DNA of 64,000 nt, taken from assembly GCF_005222705.1 (NCBI RefSeq), contig NZ_STGF01000011.1, forward strand, positions 159,407-223,406. The letters are read 5' to 3'. A model generated the notes under the pieces. The model was not told the DNA's origin, searched no databases, and saw nothing but the letters and a program-made list of their open reading frames with translations. Below, in pieces: positions 1-8,365 of the stretch. The DNA is from Paenibacillus sp. SY21-1. Its GTDB lineage: Bacteria; Bacillota; Bacilli; Paenibacillales; Paenibacillaceae. Each line of letters starts with the position of its first letter. Position 1 is the first letter of the stretch. Made by a program: the position numbers and the translations under genes.

Positions 1-48
1 CGCAAAGACGAGAAAAGCGGGTCGGGTGGCGGAACGCTTCTCGGTGAG

Positions 49-1326
49 CTATTGAGCGCTTAGACGGTCAGCGATGTCCGCCTGAGATTGTCGCTTGGCC
101 GCCGCAGATGCGGCGGCGACGGTCGACCTCCGGAATTGCAGCAAATATATAAGGAGGAAAAGCGCCATAAACAAAGCCGAATAACGGTACATGGCGCTAT
201 AGCTTGAAACCGAGGCGATCATGCCAAGCATAAGCGCCCCGACTGCAATTCCGAAATCGAGAGTATTAAGAAACATGCCATTTGCAAATCCCCGCTTCTC
301 CGGCGTGACCGATTGAATCATCCAGGTTTGCAGGGTGGATTGCATGGAGCCGTAACCGATTCCGTACAGGAAGGCTGCGCAGAATAATCCGCCAGTCGTC
401 GTTACGTACGAAAGGAGAACAAGTCCTGCCACGACAAACAGACTGCCCGGAACGAGCAGAGCGGCCGGACCTCTGCGGTCATACAGCTTGCCGGCAAGCG
501 GGCGCACAAGGAGGATGGCAATAGCGTTAAACAGGAAGAATAAAGCGGGACTTGCGATTCCGCTTTCCTTGCCGAATAAAATAATAAACCCTACAAGCCC
601 GCCGTAGGTAACCGACAGCAATCCGTTTAACAGGCTGGGTATGAGCAGAGGCCTGCTTGCAGTTGGACGCGGAGCTTCCTGCCCGTGAACGGATTGGCGA
701 GCAGGCTTGCCGCTCTCCGGGGAGCCAATGGAACCGGAAATGGCAGAGGCTTGCGGCTTGCGGGATATTAACGAATAGCTGAGGGGGAAAATAACGATCA
801 GCGAAGCCGCAGTAGCCAGCACGAGCGCGGAGAAGCCCGCATCATGCAGCAGGGCGGCTCCGGCGAGCGGTCCCAGCGACATGGCAAGGGTGGTCGAAAG
901 GCCAAAATAGCCCATTCCTTCCCCCATCCGTTTCATCGGAATAACATCGGAGGCCATCGTGGGGAAGGCGGTGCTGACTAGGCCGAAGCCGACCCCAAAC
1001 AGCATGCGCAGCAACAGCAGCATCGCAATGTTGCCTGCGAGCGGGTAGACGAGTGTTGCCGCCAGCCCGAGCAGCAAGCCGCCGTAAATCAGCTTGTTTC
1101 GCTTGCCCTGCGCCAGCGCGCGTGCGGAATAAAGGCGGGCGCCGATGGCGCTAAGGGCAAACAGGCAGATGAACAGGCTAACCTGCAGGGCATACGCATC
1201 AAAGCGCTGCTGCACGTAGGAGGTTAACGGAGAAACAATAAGATGAAGCTCGAAAAAAAGCAAAAAATTGCAGCTCATAAGAATGATAAAGGCTTTGCTC
1301 CAAAGTCTTGTGTTAGTCGGTACCAT
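49..1326 (-). CDS. MFS drug/metabolite exporter
   Basis: Major facilitator superfamily transporter of about 425 residues, rich in hydrophobic segments consistent with 12 membrane helices. The loop after helix 2 and the GxLxDRRGP-type loop near the middle (KLYDRRGPAALL) are typical of MFS efflux proteins. A longer reading frame exists upstream, but I chose the ATG at 1326 because an AGAAGGAGT ribosome binding site lies just before it; this start overlaps the end of the MarR gene by 14 bases. The two genes form a MarR-exporter operon, which suggests that the regulator senses the exported compound. The substrate cannot be read from sequence. MFS family is certain; the efflux direction is inferred from the MarR neighbour. 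Confidence 0.85.
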   Translation of the reverse strand: MVPTNTRLWSKAFIILMSCNFLLFFELHLIVSPLTSYVQQRFDAYALQVSLFICLFALSAIGARLYSARALAQGKRNKLIYGGLLLGLAATLVYPLAGNIAMLLLLRMLFGVGFGLVSTAFPTMASDVIPMKRMGEGMGYFGLSTTLAMSLGPLAGAALLHDAGFSALVLATAASLIVIFPLSYSLISRKPQASAISGSIGSPESGKPARQSVHGQEAPRPTASRPLLIPSLLNGLLSVTYGGLVGFIILFGKESGIASPALFFLFNAIAILLVRPLAGKLYDRRGPAALLVPGSLFVVAGLVLLSYVTTTGGLFCAAFLYGIGYGSMQSTLQTWMIQSVTPEKRGFANGMFLNTLDFGIAVGALMLGMIASVSSYSAMYRYSALFMALFLLIYLLQFRRSTVAAASAAAKRQSQADIADRLSAQ

Positions 1327-1780
1327 TGATGTCTGACTCCTTCTGCTGCATTTGTTGATCGAGATTGCGGGCAAATTGCTCAAGCACGGTAAAAAATTGC
1401 TCTATTTGCTCGGCGCTCAGCCCGTTCATAATGTCCTTGTTAACCGCAAGCTCAAGCGGCAGCAGCGCATCGACGAGCTCGTGTCCCGGCGGCTCCAAAT
1501 ACAGCAAATAGGCTCTTCTGTCACTGTCGCTCGCTTGCCGGCGCACAAGCCCTTTTTTGACCAGCAGATCGACAATCCTCGCCGTAGTCGGCTGGTCTTT
1601 ATAGGACAAGGCGGCAATTTCCTTCTGAAAAACTCCCTCGTTCAAGCTAATTTGATACAGGACGGCGAATTGCTCGGTGGTTACATCGTATGGCTTTAAA
1701 CGGCTCGAAAATAGGGCGACTGCTTTGCGGTAAGTGACCCCGAGCATAAAACCGACAGAACGTTCCAGTGAATAGGGCAT
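1313..1780 (-). CDS. MarR-family transcriptional regulator
   Basis: A 155-residue winged-helix repressor of the MarR family. The recognition region (EIAALSYKDQPTTARIVDLL, about residues 54-73) is followed by the wing with the DRRAYLLYL motif characteristic of MarR proteins (xSDRRxxxxxLT). The start ATG has a strong AAGGAGAGGAG site. It is first in an operon with the MFS exporter. A near-perfect inverted repeat over its own promoter (1888-1920) indicates autoregulation. MarR proteins bind as dimers and usually release DNA on binding a small phenolic or hydrophobic ligand; the ligand here is unknown. Confidence 0.9.
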   Translation of the reverse strand: MPYSLERSVGFMLGVTYRKAVALFSSRLKPYDVTTEQFAVLYQISLNEGVFQKEIAALSYKDQPTTARIVDLLVKKGLVRRQASDSDRRAYLLYLEPPGHELVDALLPLELAVNKDIMNGLSAEQIEQFFTVLEQFARNLDQQMQQKESDINGTD

Positions 1781-1887
1781 GGTAAGCTCCTCTCCTTAGG
1801 CACAGCAATAGAGGGCGGCAAAACGACCGCCTTGCCTTGCGGGCAAACCCTTGCTCCATTGCTTCTATGAATAGTATTGCGACCATT

Positions 1888-1930
1888 TAGTTGTTATGAC
1901 AATTATATGTCCGACAACTATTCGTGTCAA
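1888..1930 (-). promoter_or_regulatory. Consensus sigma-A promoter with MarR operator
   Basis: Reading the minus strand, TTGACA (1930-1925) and TATAAT (1907-1902) are both perfect and separated by exactly 17 bases. An inverted repeat with arms TAGTTGTtATGACA and TGTCcgACAACTA (1888-1920) covers the spacer and the -10 box. A promoter this strong needs a repressor, and the first gene it drives is a MarR protein. Confidence 0.8.
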
Positions 1931-2235
1931 CGAAAAGACTGCCTGATACTTAGTTAGCGGCTGGGATCTTGAGCATGCAGGGCGTGCAGCATCGGCTGGG
2001 AGGTGGATCGGAGGAAATATATAGCGAATGTAGAAGGAATGTAGACGAATTAATGCAGATGAAGATAGATGACATGCAGCACAAATCAAAAAGCTGCTGT
2101 ACCCCCTGCAAGAGAATGGAGACCGGCAAGCGGGCTAGTGTCCGACTTGACGGTTTCCGTTCAACAATCAACGGGGTAAAGCAGCTCGATTTGTTTTTTG
2201 TGGATGAATCTGAGCGGTCGCTTGTCCCGCTCCCT
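1931..2235. other. Gap between MarR operon and nagA: no gene seen
   Basis: Reading frames exist here on both strands, but none has a ribosome binding site or a recognisable product. The segment lies between the promoter of the MarR operon and the stop codon of nagA. A 6-bp stem (GAGCGG/CCGCTC, 2212-2232) sits directly after nagA but has no T-run, so I do not call it a terminator. Confidence 0.4.
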
Positions 2236-3468
2236 TTAGTGAGAAATGGCTACCGCGCGTCCTTGTACCCAAGTGCTGCGTACTTGAAGCTGCTTGTCCA
2301 GCAGCACAAGATCAGCCTGCTTGCCGACGGCGATCGAGCCCGTACGCGCAGACAAGCCAAGCTGTCTGGCGGCATTGGAGCTGGCCAGGCGGCTGATCTC
2401 CGACATGGACAGGCTGGTGTGCTCGCGTAGAAACTGAACGGCTCCGGCCATCGTTAAACAGCTGCCGGCAAGAGCGCCGCCATCCTTCAGTCTCGCTTCG
2501 CCGTCTTTAACGACTACGGCCAGTCCGCCGAGACTGTAATCGCCGTCAGGCATACCCGCAGCTGCCATCGCATCGGTGATCAGAATGACGGAGTCGCGGG
2601 ATTTGGCGGCGAGCAGAAGACGAATGGCGGCTGGATGCACATGGAGTCCGTCCGCGATCAGCTCAGCGTGGATTCGCTCATCCGTCAGCACCGCGCCAAG
2701 CGTGCCCGGCTCACGGTGATGCAAGCCGCGCATGGCGTTGTACGTATGTACCGCTTGCGTCAAGCCGGCGTCGGCCGCGCGCACGACCTCCTCATACAAG
2801 GCGTCGGTATGGCCGCAGGCCGCAATGATGCCTTGAGCAGCAAGCCAGCGAATCGTTTCCTCGGCGCCCGCTTTCTCCGGAGCAAGCGTCAGCTGGCGAA
2901 TCAAGCCGGGCCATTGCGCGTTCCATTGCTTCAGCCAATCGAGCTGCGGAGCTTTGATGTGAGCGGGATTTTGCGCGCCCGGCCATTTCTCGCTAATAAA
3001 CGGTCCTTCCAGATGAACGCCAAGCAACGCTGCGTACGGCATGTCGCCGGCCCGGTAGGCGGCAGCGGCTTGCAGCGCCGCTTCAATCGCGTCCTTGGAG
3101 GCGGTCATTGTCGTTGCCAGCATTCCCGTAGTGCCATGTCCGGCATGAAACCGGGTAATCGTATCCAGACTTTCGGACGCGCCATCCATAAAATCCGCTC
3201 CGAATCCGCCGTGAACGTGCATGTCGATAAAGCCTGGCATCAGCCAGCCTCCCTCGGCATCTACTTCAACCAACTCGCTTGCCTCGACGCCGTCTGACGA
3301 TTGCTCCGTCAACGCTTCGCCAGCTGCAGCTGTACTGTCGTTGGTTCCGTTCTCTTCGACAATTCGTTCAATGAACCCGTCCCGCACAATTACCGTTCCC
3401 GGGCATTCCCGCTCCTCAAGCACGATTATGGCGTTGCGGATAAGCAACGGCCGCGTTGTATCGTTCAT
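2236..3468 (-). CDS. nagA: N-acetylglucosamine-6-phosphate deacetylase
   Basis: Cytoplasmic amidohydrolase that removes acetate from GlcNAc-6-phosphate to give glucosamine-6-phosphate for NagB. Seen: the metal-binding HVHGG motif at residues 84-88, LEGPF near 150, the GHTDA and HTYNAM metal/substrate motifs in the middle, and the catalytic Asp in LITDAMAA near 296. At 410 residues it is slightly longer than usual; the excess is an Ala/Ser/Glu-rich loop at about 40-72 before the metal motif, probably a surface insertion in the N-terminal beta-sandwich. Its start overlaps the nagB stop by 4 bases, so the genes are translationally coupled. Confidence 0.93.
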   Translation of the reverse strand: MNDTTRPLLIRNAIIVLEERECPGTVIVRDGFIERIVEENGTNDSTAAAGEALTEQSSDGVEASELVEVDAEGGWLMPGFIDMHVHGGFGADFMDGASESLDTITRFHAGHGTTGMLATTMTASKDAIEAALQAAAAYRAGDMPYAALLGVHLEGPFISEKWPGAQNPAHIKAPQLDWLKQWNAQWPGLIRQLTLAPEKAGAEETIRWLAAQGIIAACGHTDALYEEVVRAADAGLTQAVHTYNAMRGLHHREPGTLGAVLTDERIHAELIADGLHVHPAAIRLLLAAKSRDSVILITDAMAAAGMPDGDYSLGGLAVVVKDGEARLKDGGALAGSCLTMAGAVQFLREHTSLSMSEISRLASSNAARQLGLSARTGSIAVGKQADLVLLDKQLQVRSTWVQGRAVAISH

Positions 3469-4196
3469 TTCAAATCCAACATCCTTCCAGCCTCGCGATC
3501 CAGCAGCACGGTCAGGCGAGCATGCGTTTGCAGCAGCGACGCGGGCACGCTTGTCGTAATCGGGCCTGTCAGCGCTTCTTTGACGATCGCGGCTTTATCC
3601 GCTCCGCGAACGACCAGCACGATCGCGCCTGCCTTTAGAATGGAGCCTACCCCCATCGTAATCGCATAGCGGGGAACCTTATCCATCGAGGAGAAAAATC
3701 TGGCGTTGGCCTCCCGCGTTTCCGACTTAAGCTCCACCGCATGCGTGCCCCCGGACAAGCCGGCATCCGGCTCGTTAAAGCCGATATGGCCGTTATGGCC
3801 AAGTCCAAGGAGCTGAATGTCGACAGGCTGGGCCTCCAGCATGGCATCGTAGCGCGCGCATTCCGCTTCCAGATCAACGGCGGTTCCATCGGGCAAATGC
3901 GTATGTTCCTTGCGAATGTCGATTCGGGAGAACAAATGCTTCTCCATATAGTAGGCATAGCTCTGATCGTTGCTTGGCAGCAAACCGACATATTCGTCCA
4001 GATTAAACGATACGGCGCTGGCGAAGCTTATATTATTTTGTTCATGCAATTCTATCATTTTGTCATAAATTCCGATGGGTGTCGATCCTGTCGCCAGTCC
4101 AAGAACGGAATCGGGCTTGGTCTCTATTTGATTAAGAAACAATTGCGCGGCGTAGCTATCCAGCTCTTGCTGGCTGTCGAAAGTAATGATGTTCAT
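3465..4196 (-). CDS. nagB: Glucosamine-6-phosphate deaminase
   Basis: Converts glucosamine-6-phosphate to fructose-6-phosphate and ammonia, feeding amino sugars into glycolysis. The 243-residue length matches the short Bacillus-type NagB without the allosteric tail of the E. coli enzyme. Seen: LGLATGSTP phosphate-binding loop near residue 33, FNLDEYVGL with the catalytic Asp, and LGLGHNGHIGFNEP with the active-site His and Glu. The ribosome binding site is CAAGGAGG. It is first in the nagB-nagA pair. No GntR-type NagR or GlcNAc transporter is in the window. Confidence 0.95.
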   Translation of the reverse strand: MNIITFDSQQELDSYAAQLFLNQIETKPDSVLGLATGSTPIGIYDKMIELHEQNNISFASAVSFNLDEYVGLLPSNDQSYAYYMEKHLFSRIDIRKEHTHLPDGTAVDLEAECARYDAMLEAQPVDIQLLGLGHNGHIGFNEPDAGLSGGTHAVELKSETREANARFFSSMDKVPRYAITMGVGSILKAGAIVLVVRGADKAAIVKEALTGPITTSVPASLLQTHARLTVLLDREAGRMLDLK

Positions 4197-4225
4197 GATG
4201 AGCCTCCTTGAGCTTCTTTATTAGT

Positions 4226-4254
4226 AGTGTACCGGAAAAATGAAATTTATTCAA
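4226..4254 (-). promoter_or_regulatory. Putative nagB promoter
   Basis: On the minus strand TTGAAT (4254-4249) and TACACT (4231-4226) are separated by 17 bases and lie about 30 bases before the nagB start. Each box matches 4 of 6 consensus positions. Confidence 0.5.
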
Positions 4255-4303
4255 TGTTAAATGATTGCAAAAATCATTTTATTGAGTTAAAAAATCAAAA
4301 TTG

Positions 4304-4316
4304 GTTGTTGGACAAC
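4304..4316. promoter_or_regulatory. MarR-like palindrome between nagB and the crt operon
   Basis: GTTGTTGGACAAC is a perfect inverted repeat of 5-bp arms around 3 bases. It differs by one base over 11 from GTTGTCGGACA, one arm of the operator in front of the MarR gene at 1888-1920, so the same regulator may bind here. Confidence 0.35.
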
Positions 4317-4376
4317 TTTTCAGTTGCCCGTTAATAGAATGAAAGACAGAGGAGGAGAATTCAGAGTGTATGGCGA

Positions 4377-4406
4377 TTTACAAAGCATAAGATTAAATTG
4401 TATAAT
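4377..4406 (+). promoter_or_regulatory. Putative promoter of the carotenoid operon
   Basis: TTTACA (4377-4382) and a perfect TATAAT (4401-4406) are separated by 18 bases, placing transcription start near 4413, about 28 bases before the GTG start of the first crt gene. Confidence 0.55.
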
Positions 4407-4440
4407 ATATGTATAACTTTTGTATAAGGTTGGTGGAGCA

Positions 4441-5988
4441 GTGTACAAGGAGAAACGCGTTATTGTCATCGGAGCCGGTCCGGGCGGTTTGGCTGCAGCT
4501 ATGCTGCTCAGCGCTCAAGGCTATCGGGTTACGGTTGTGGAGAAGCAATCTTATGTTGGCGGGAGAACCTCGGCTGTTAAGCTTGGCGATTATACATTTG
4601 ATAGAGGGCCTACGTTTTTGATGATGCCTCACCTGTTGGAGGAGATTTTTGAGTCTGCCGGGAGGAAGCTTCAGGATTACATAACGTTAAAAGAAGTAAA
4701 CCCGCTTTATCGGCTTCAATTTGGCGAAACGCGACTTGAGCCTTCGCGTGATCGCGAGGCTACTGCCAATCAGATCGATCGTTTGTTCCCGGGAGAGTCC
4801 AAGGGGTATTTAAGCTTTCTCAAGGAGGAGGAGGAGAAATTCGAACGGGTAATGCCGCTGCTGCAGCGTCCGTTCGCAAGACTGACGGATTACGTGCGCA
4901 AGGACACGTTCCGCGCTTTGCCGCGCCTTCATCTAAATGATCATGTCTATGGCCGGCTGTCCCGTTATTTCAAGGATGAGCGGCTGCGCTACTCGTTTGC
5001 GTTTCAAGCGAAATATTTGGGGATGTCTCCTTGGGAATGTCCGGGGACGTTTACGATTCTATCCTATATTGAACATAAATACGGCCTATGGCATCCAATT
5101 GGCGGCGTTAATCGCATATGCGGCGCAATGGCCGAGGTTGTAGCCGAGCATGGCGGAGACATTCGCCTGGGCACAGGGGCAAAGCAGGTGCTTACGGCTG
5201 GCGGGACGGCGACAGGCGTTCTGCTCGAAAACGGCGAGACGCTGCATGCGGACTATGTTGTGCTGAATGCGGATTTCGGAACGGCGATAACGAAGCTGTT
5301 TCAGCCGGACCAGCTGCGCAAATGGAAGCCGGAGCGGCTTGAAAAGCTGAAATGGTCGATATCGACGTTTATGCTCTACCTGGGGCTGGATCGAAAAGTC
5401 GATATGCCGCATCATACGGTCATGTTCGCCGAAAACTACGGCCGAAATTTAAAGGAAATGATGCAAGGCAAGCTCAGTATGGACGCTTCCATCTACATTC
5501 ATAACCCAAGCGCTATCGATCCGACACTGGCGCCGGAAGGAAAGTCAGCTCTGTATTTGCTTGTTCCTGTGCCGAATGTCGACGGAGAGACCGACTGGAG
5601 CGACTGCGATGCGCTGGCGGCCATGCGTGAGCGCGTGCTGGCTCGTGCCGAGCGGGAGCCGGCGCTTGCAGGACTGTCGGGCTGGATCGAGCAGGAGAAA
5701 ATCATTTCTCCGCTTGATTGGCAGCAGTCCATGCATGTGTACAAGGGAGCGGCGTTTAATATGGCGCATTCGCTCGACCAAATGATGCTGCTGCGTCCTC
5801 ACAATGCTTTCGAGGATGTGAAAAACTGTTATCTCGTCGGCGGCGGAACCCATCCTGGAAGCGGTCTGCCGACGATTATGGAGTCGGCTCGCATCAGCGC
5901 CAGGCTGATTATGGAGCGCGACGGACATGGCGCGGCACAGCCGCTGCGCCAAGCGCCTATGGCCGCAAGCAAGGGGGCTGTTCGATGA
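4441..5988 (+). CDS. CrtI/CrtN-type carotenoid desaturase, first of three
   Basis: FAD-dependent carotenoid desaturase/oxidase of about 515 residues. The N-terminal dinucleotide-binding motif (VIGAGPGGLAAA, about residues 8-19) with the downstream GGRT, the DRGPT motif, and the C-terminal GGGTHPGSGLP flavin-binding motif define the CrtI/CrtN family. The GTG at 4441 is chosen because GGTGGAG lies just upstream and the family normally starts a few residues before the nucleotide-binding motif; a TTG at 4420 is the alternative. It opens an eight-gene operon in which later genes overlap or abut. Whether it desaturates diapophytoene or oxidises a later intermediate cannot be told by eye. Confidence 0.85.
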   Translation: MYKEKRVIVIGAGPGGLAAAMLLSAQGYRVTVVEKQSYVGGRTSAVKLGDYTFDRGPTFLMMPHLLEEIFESAGRKLQDYITLKEVNPLYRLQFGETRLEPSRDREATANQIDRLFPGESKGYLSFLKEEEEKFERVMPLLQRPFARLTDYVRKDTFRALPRLHLNDHVYGRLSRYFKDERLRYSFAFQAKYLGMSPWECPGTFTILSYIEHKYGLWHPIGGVNRICGAMAEVVAEHGGDIRLGTGAKQVLTAGGTATGVLLENGETLHADYVVLNADFGTAITKLFQPDQLRKWKPERLEKLKWSISTFMLYLGLDRKVDMPHHTVMFAENYGRNLKEMMQGKLSMDASIYIHNPSAIDPTLAPEGKSALYLLVPVPNVDGETDWSDCDALAAMRERVLARAEREPALAGLSGWIEQEKIISPLDWQQSMHVYKGAAFNMAHSLDQMMLLRPHNAFEDVKNCYLVGGGTHPGSGLPTIMESARISARLIMERDGHGAAQPLRQAPMAASKGAVR

Positions 5989-7493
5989 AGGCGACTATTG
6001 TAGGCGGCGGACTCGGCGGCATGGTCAGCGCGTTGCTGCTGGCAAAAGCCGGAGCGGAAATTACCTTGCTGGAGCGCAAGGAAGAGCTTGGCGGACGGCT
6101 CGCGTATGAGAGTAACGACCGTTACCGCATCGATCGGGGTCCAACCATTGTGCTGCTGCCCGAAATGCTGCGAAGCATTCTGCGGGAGGCGGGCGTCGGC
6201 GAGGATGAATATGAACTCGTTCGTTGTGATCCCATGTACAGGCTCCATTACCCTGACGGCTTTATGCTGACGAAATGGACCGACAAGGAGGCGATGGCGC
6301 AGGAGCTTGAGAAGGTGGCCGAGGCGGACAAAGACGGCTTTCTCCGGTATATGAACGATATGGAGCCGTTGTTTCGCGAAGCGAAGCAAGCGTTTCTGGA
6401 GCGTCCGTTTCTGCGAAAGAGGCATTTCTTCACAAGCAGAAATGTCAAGCTGCTCGCAAGGCTGAAGGTTCATTTGAACGTTCGCCAGCTGGCCGGACGC
6501 TATTACGCCAATCGCCGGGTTATTGACGCGTTCTCGTTGCAAACGCTCTATGTGGGCGGAAAGCCGTCAGGCTCTCCCTCGCTTTATTCCTTTATCCCTT
6601 ACGCGGAGCATGCGTTCGGCATCTGGTATGTGAAGGGCGGGTACGCGAGCCTTGCCGCGGTGCTGGAGCGCGCGCTGCGCCGCGCTGGCGTCAAGGTGCA
6701 AACGGGAGTCGAGGGAGCGGTCAGGCAGATTGTAACCGAGCAAGGGGCGGTTACGGGGCTGGTGCTTGAGAACGGAACACGCTATTCCTGCGATACCGTT
6801 ATCTACAACGGCGATTTTCCGCATCTTGGCGCCATGCTGCAGGGCAGCGCGTCGGTTGTCGATAAGCGGGACTTTAAGCCGTCGACGGGCTGCGTGCTTG
6901 TCTATGTCGGCGTCGCCAGAAGCTGGGAGGATGACGGCCGCAGAAGCGCTCACCAATTTATGATGCCGGACCATCTGCCGGGCAGTCTGGAGCAAATTGA
7001 AGCCAGCCGCGCGTTTCCCGGCGAAGGGGAGCCGTTGCCGGCCTACTATATTTTCAATCCCGGCGCGCTTGATGAAACAGCGGCTCCTCCCGGAGAGACG
7101 GTGCTGTATGTGCTTATTCCCGCTCCGATTCCGGTGGAGCCGCATTCCGATTACGATTGGGAGCGTCAGACGGGCGCGATGATCGATCGCGTGCTGGCCG
7201 ACGCCGACGCCAGGCTGTTTCCAGGCCTTGTCGATTCGATCGTGTGGAAAAAAGTACGGACGCCGCAGGATGGTGCAAAAGAGGGCTGGTACAAAGGGGG
7301 GAGCTTCGGGATTGCTCCGACGCTGACCCAATCCGGCGCGTTCCGTCCGCAATTTTCTCCTTATAAAATAAAAGGCTTGTACAGTGTAGGGGCTTCGATT
7401 CATCCGGGAGGCGGCGTGCCGATCGTCATGCAAGGAGCCAAAATGTTGGCAGATCACTTAATAGAGGAGTGGGCAACATGGACAACAACTTGA
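5985..7493 (+). CDS. crtN: CrtN-like diapophytoene desaturase
   Basis: Second CrtI/CrtN flavoprotein, 502 residues, overlapping the previous stop by 4 bases (ATGA). Seen: VGGGLGGMVSA at residues 6-16, DRGPTIV, a LQTLYVGG-xxSPSLYSFIP block closely resembling the substrate region of staphylococcal CrtN as I remember it, and ASIHPGGGVPIV at the C-terminus. It is therefore the best candidate for the dehydrosqualene (4,4'-diapophytoene) desaturase that makes diaponeurosporene or diapolycopene. The gene lies directly before the synthase gene, as crtM and crtN are adjacent in other Bacillota. The specific reaction is inference; the family is certain. Confidence 0.8.
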   Translation: MKATIVGGGLGGMVSALLLAKAGAEITLLERKEELGGRLAYESNDRYRIDRGPTIVLLPEMLRSILREAGVGEDEYELVRCDPMYRLHYPDGFMLTKWTDKEAMAQELEKVAEADKDGFLRYMNDMEPLFREAKQAFLERPFLRKRHFFTSRNVKLLARLKVHLNVRQLAGRYYANRRVIDAFSLQTLYVGGKPSGSPSLYSFIPYAEHAFGIWYVKGGYASLAAVLERALRRAGVKVQTGVEGAVRQIVTEQGAVTGLVLENGTRYSCDTVIYNGDFPHLGAMLQGSASVVDKRDFKPSTGCVLVYVGVARSWEDDGRRSAHQFMMPDHLPGSLEQIEASRAFPGEGEPLPAYYIFNPGALDETAAPPGETVLYVLIPAPIPVEPHSDYDWERQTGAMIDRVLADADARLFPGLVDSIVWKKVRTPQDGAKEGWYKGGSFGIAPTLTQSGAFRPQFSPYKIKGLYSVGASIHPGGGVPIVMQGAKMLADHLIEEWATWTTT

Positions 7494-8365
7494 AAAAAGC
7501 GCTTGATGCCTGTGAGCAAATGATATCCGAGGGATCAACGACATTTTATAAAGCGTTTGGCTTTTTGCCCAGTCCGCGCAAAGAGGCTGTATACGTCATT
7601 TACGCTTTCTGCCGCATGATTGACGACGCTGTGGATGAGCCGCATCGTTCCCCGTATACGCTGGATGAGCTGGAGCAGTCGTTTCGCCAGCTTGACCAGG
7701 CGAGCGGTCATTTCATTTGGCCTGCGCTGCGCTGGCTGTTCGCTGCGTTCGAGGTCAAGCCCGAGCCGTTTATCCGCCAAATGGAGGGACAGCGGCTCGA
7801 CTACCTCCTTACCCGCTACGAAACGCTGGAACAGCTTGAGCAATACAGCTACCTTGTAGCCGGAACGGTTGGCGAGATGCTGCTGCCCGTTCTGCACGAC
7901 GCGCCGGATGAGCAGGTAACGCGATCCGGAATCTGGCTCGGGAAGGCGATGCAAATCGTGAACATTGTGCGCGATGTCGGCGAGGACAAAATGAAGGGGC
8001 GCCGTTATGTGCCGCTCGAGCTGATGCGCAAGCATGGCTACACGGAAGCGATGTGGGAGCGGGGAGAGGTTAACCTGCAATGGCGCTCCCTGATGGGTGA
8101 GCTCTCCGAGCTTGCGCGCCTCTGGTTCGCCAAAGGGCTGGCCGATCTGGAGCAGTATCCGCGGACGAGCGGATTCTGCGTAGAGCTTGCAGCCCGCATG
8201 TATGAAGCGATTCTGGAGGACGCCGCCCAGCATCATTATGATGTATACAGCCGCAGAAGCTATGTCAGCGCGTATAGCAAGATGACGATTATGAAGCGTC
8301 TGGCGCTGCGCCATGGCATGGGGGCTGTGCTGGCCAAGGCAAAAACGGGCATCGCCGTCTCATGA
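7478..8365 (+). CDS. crtM: Dehydrosqualene/phytoene synthase
   Basis: Head-to-head prenyl synthase of 295 residues that should condense two farnesyl diphosphates into dehydrosqualene. Both Asp-rich diphosphate-binding motifs are visible: IDDAVDE near residue 50 and RDVGEDKMKGRRYVP near 170. Start at ATG 7478 because GAGGAG lies 8 bases upstream; a GTG at 7469 would overlap that site. It overlaps the crtN end by 16 bases. No geranylgeranyl diphosphate synthase gene is in the cluster, which together with the CrtN/CrtP-type partners favours a C30 rather than a C40 pathway. Confidence 0.9.
   Translation: MDNNLKKALDACEQMISEGSTTFYKAFGFLPSPRKEAVYVIYAFCRMIDDAVDEPHRSPYTLDELEQSFRQLDQASGHFIWPALRWLFAAFEVKPEPFIRQMEGQRLDYLLTRYETLEQLEQYSYLVAGTVGEMLLPVLHDAPDEQVTRSGIWLGKAMQIVNIVRDVGEDKMKGRRYVPLELMRKHGYTEAMWERGEVNLQWRSLMGELSELARLWFAKGLADLEQYPRTSGFCVELAARMYEAILEDAAQHHYDVYSRRSYVSAYSKMTIMKRLALRHGMGAVLAKAKTGIAVS

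Noticed and set aside
2212..2232. GAGCGG/CCGCTC stem after nagA as terminator
   Set aside because: Only 6 bp with a 9-base loop, and no T-run follows on the minus strand.
1969..2430. Plus-strand frame of 153 codons upstream of and into the nagA end
   Set aside because: No ribosome binding site, its second half is antisense to nagA, and the product shows no recognisable feature.
5829..6542. Long minus-strand frame inside the crt genes (and similar ones at 6567-7457 and 7535-8314)
   Set aside because: They mirror GC-rich plus-strand genes with clear motifs; their own translations are Arg/His/Gln-rich without a family.
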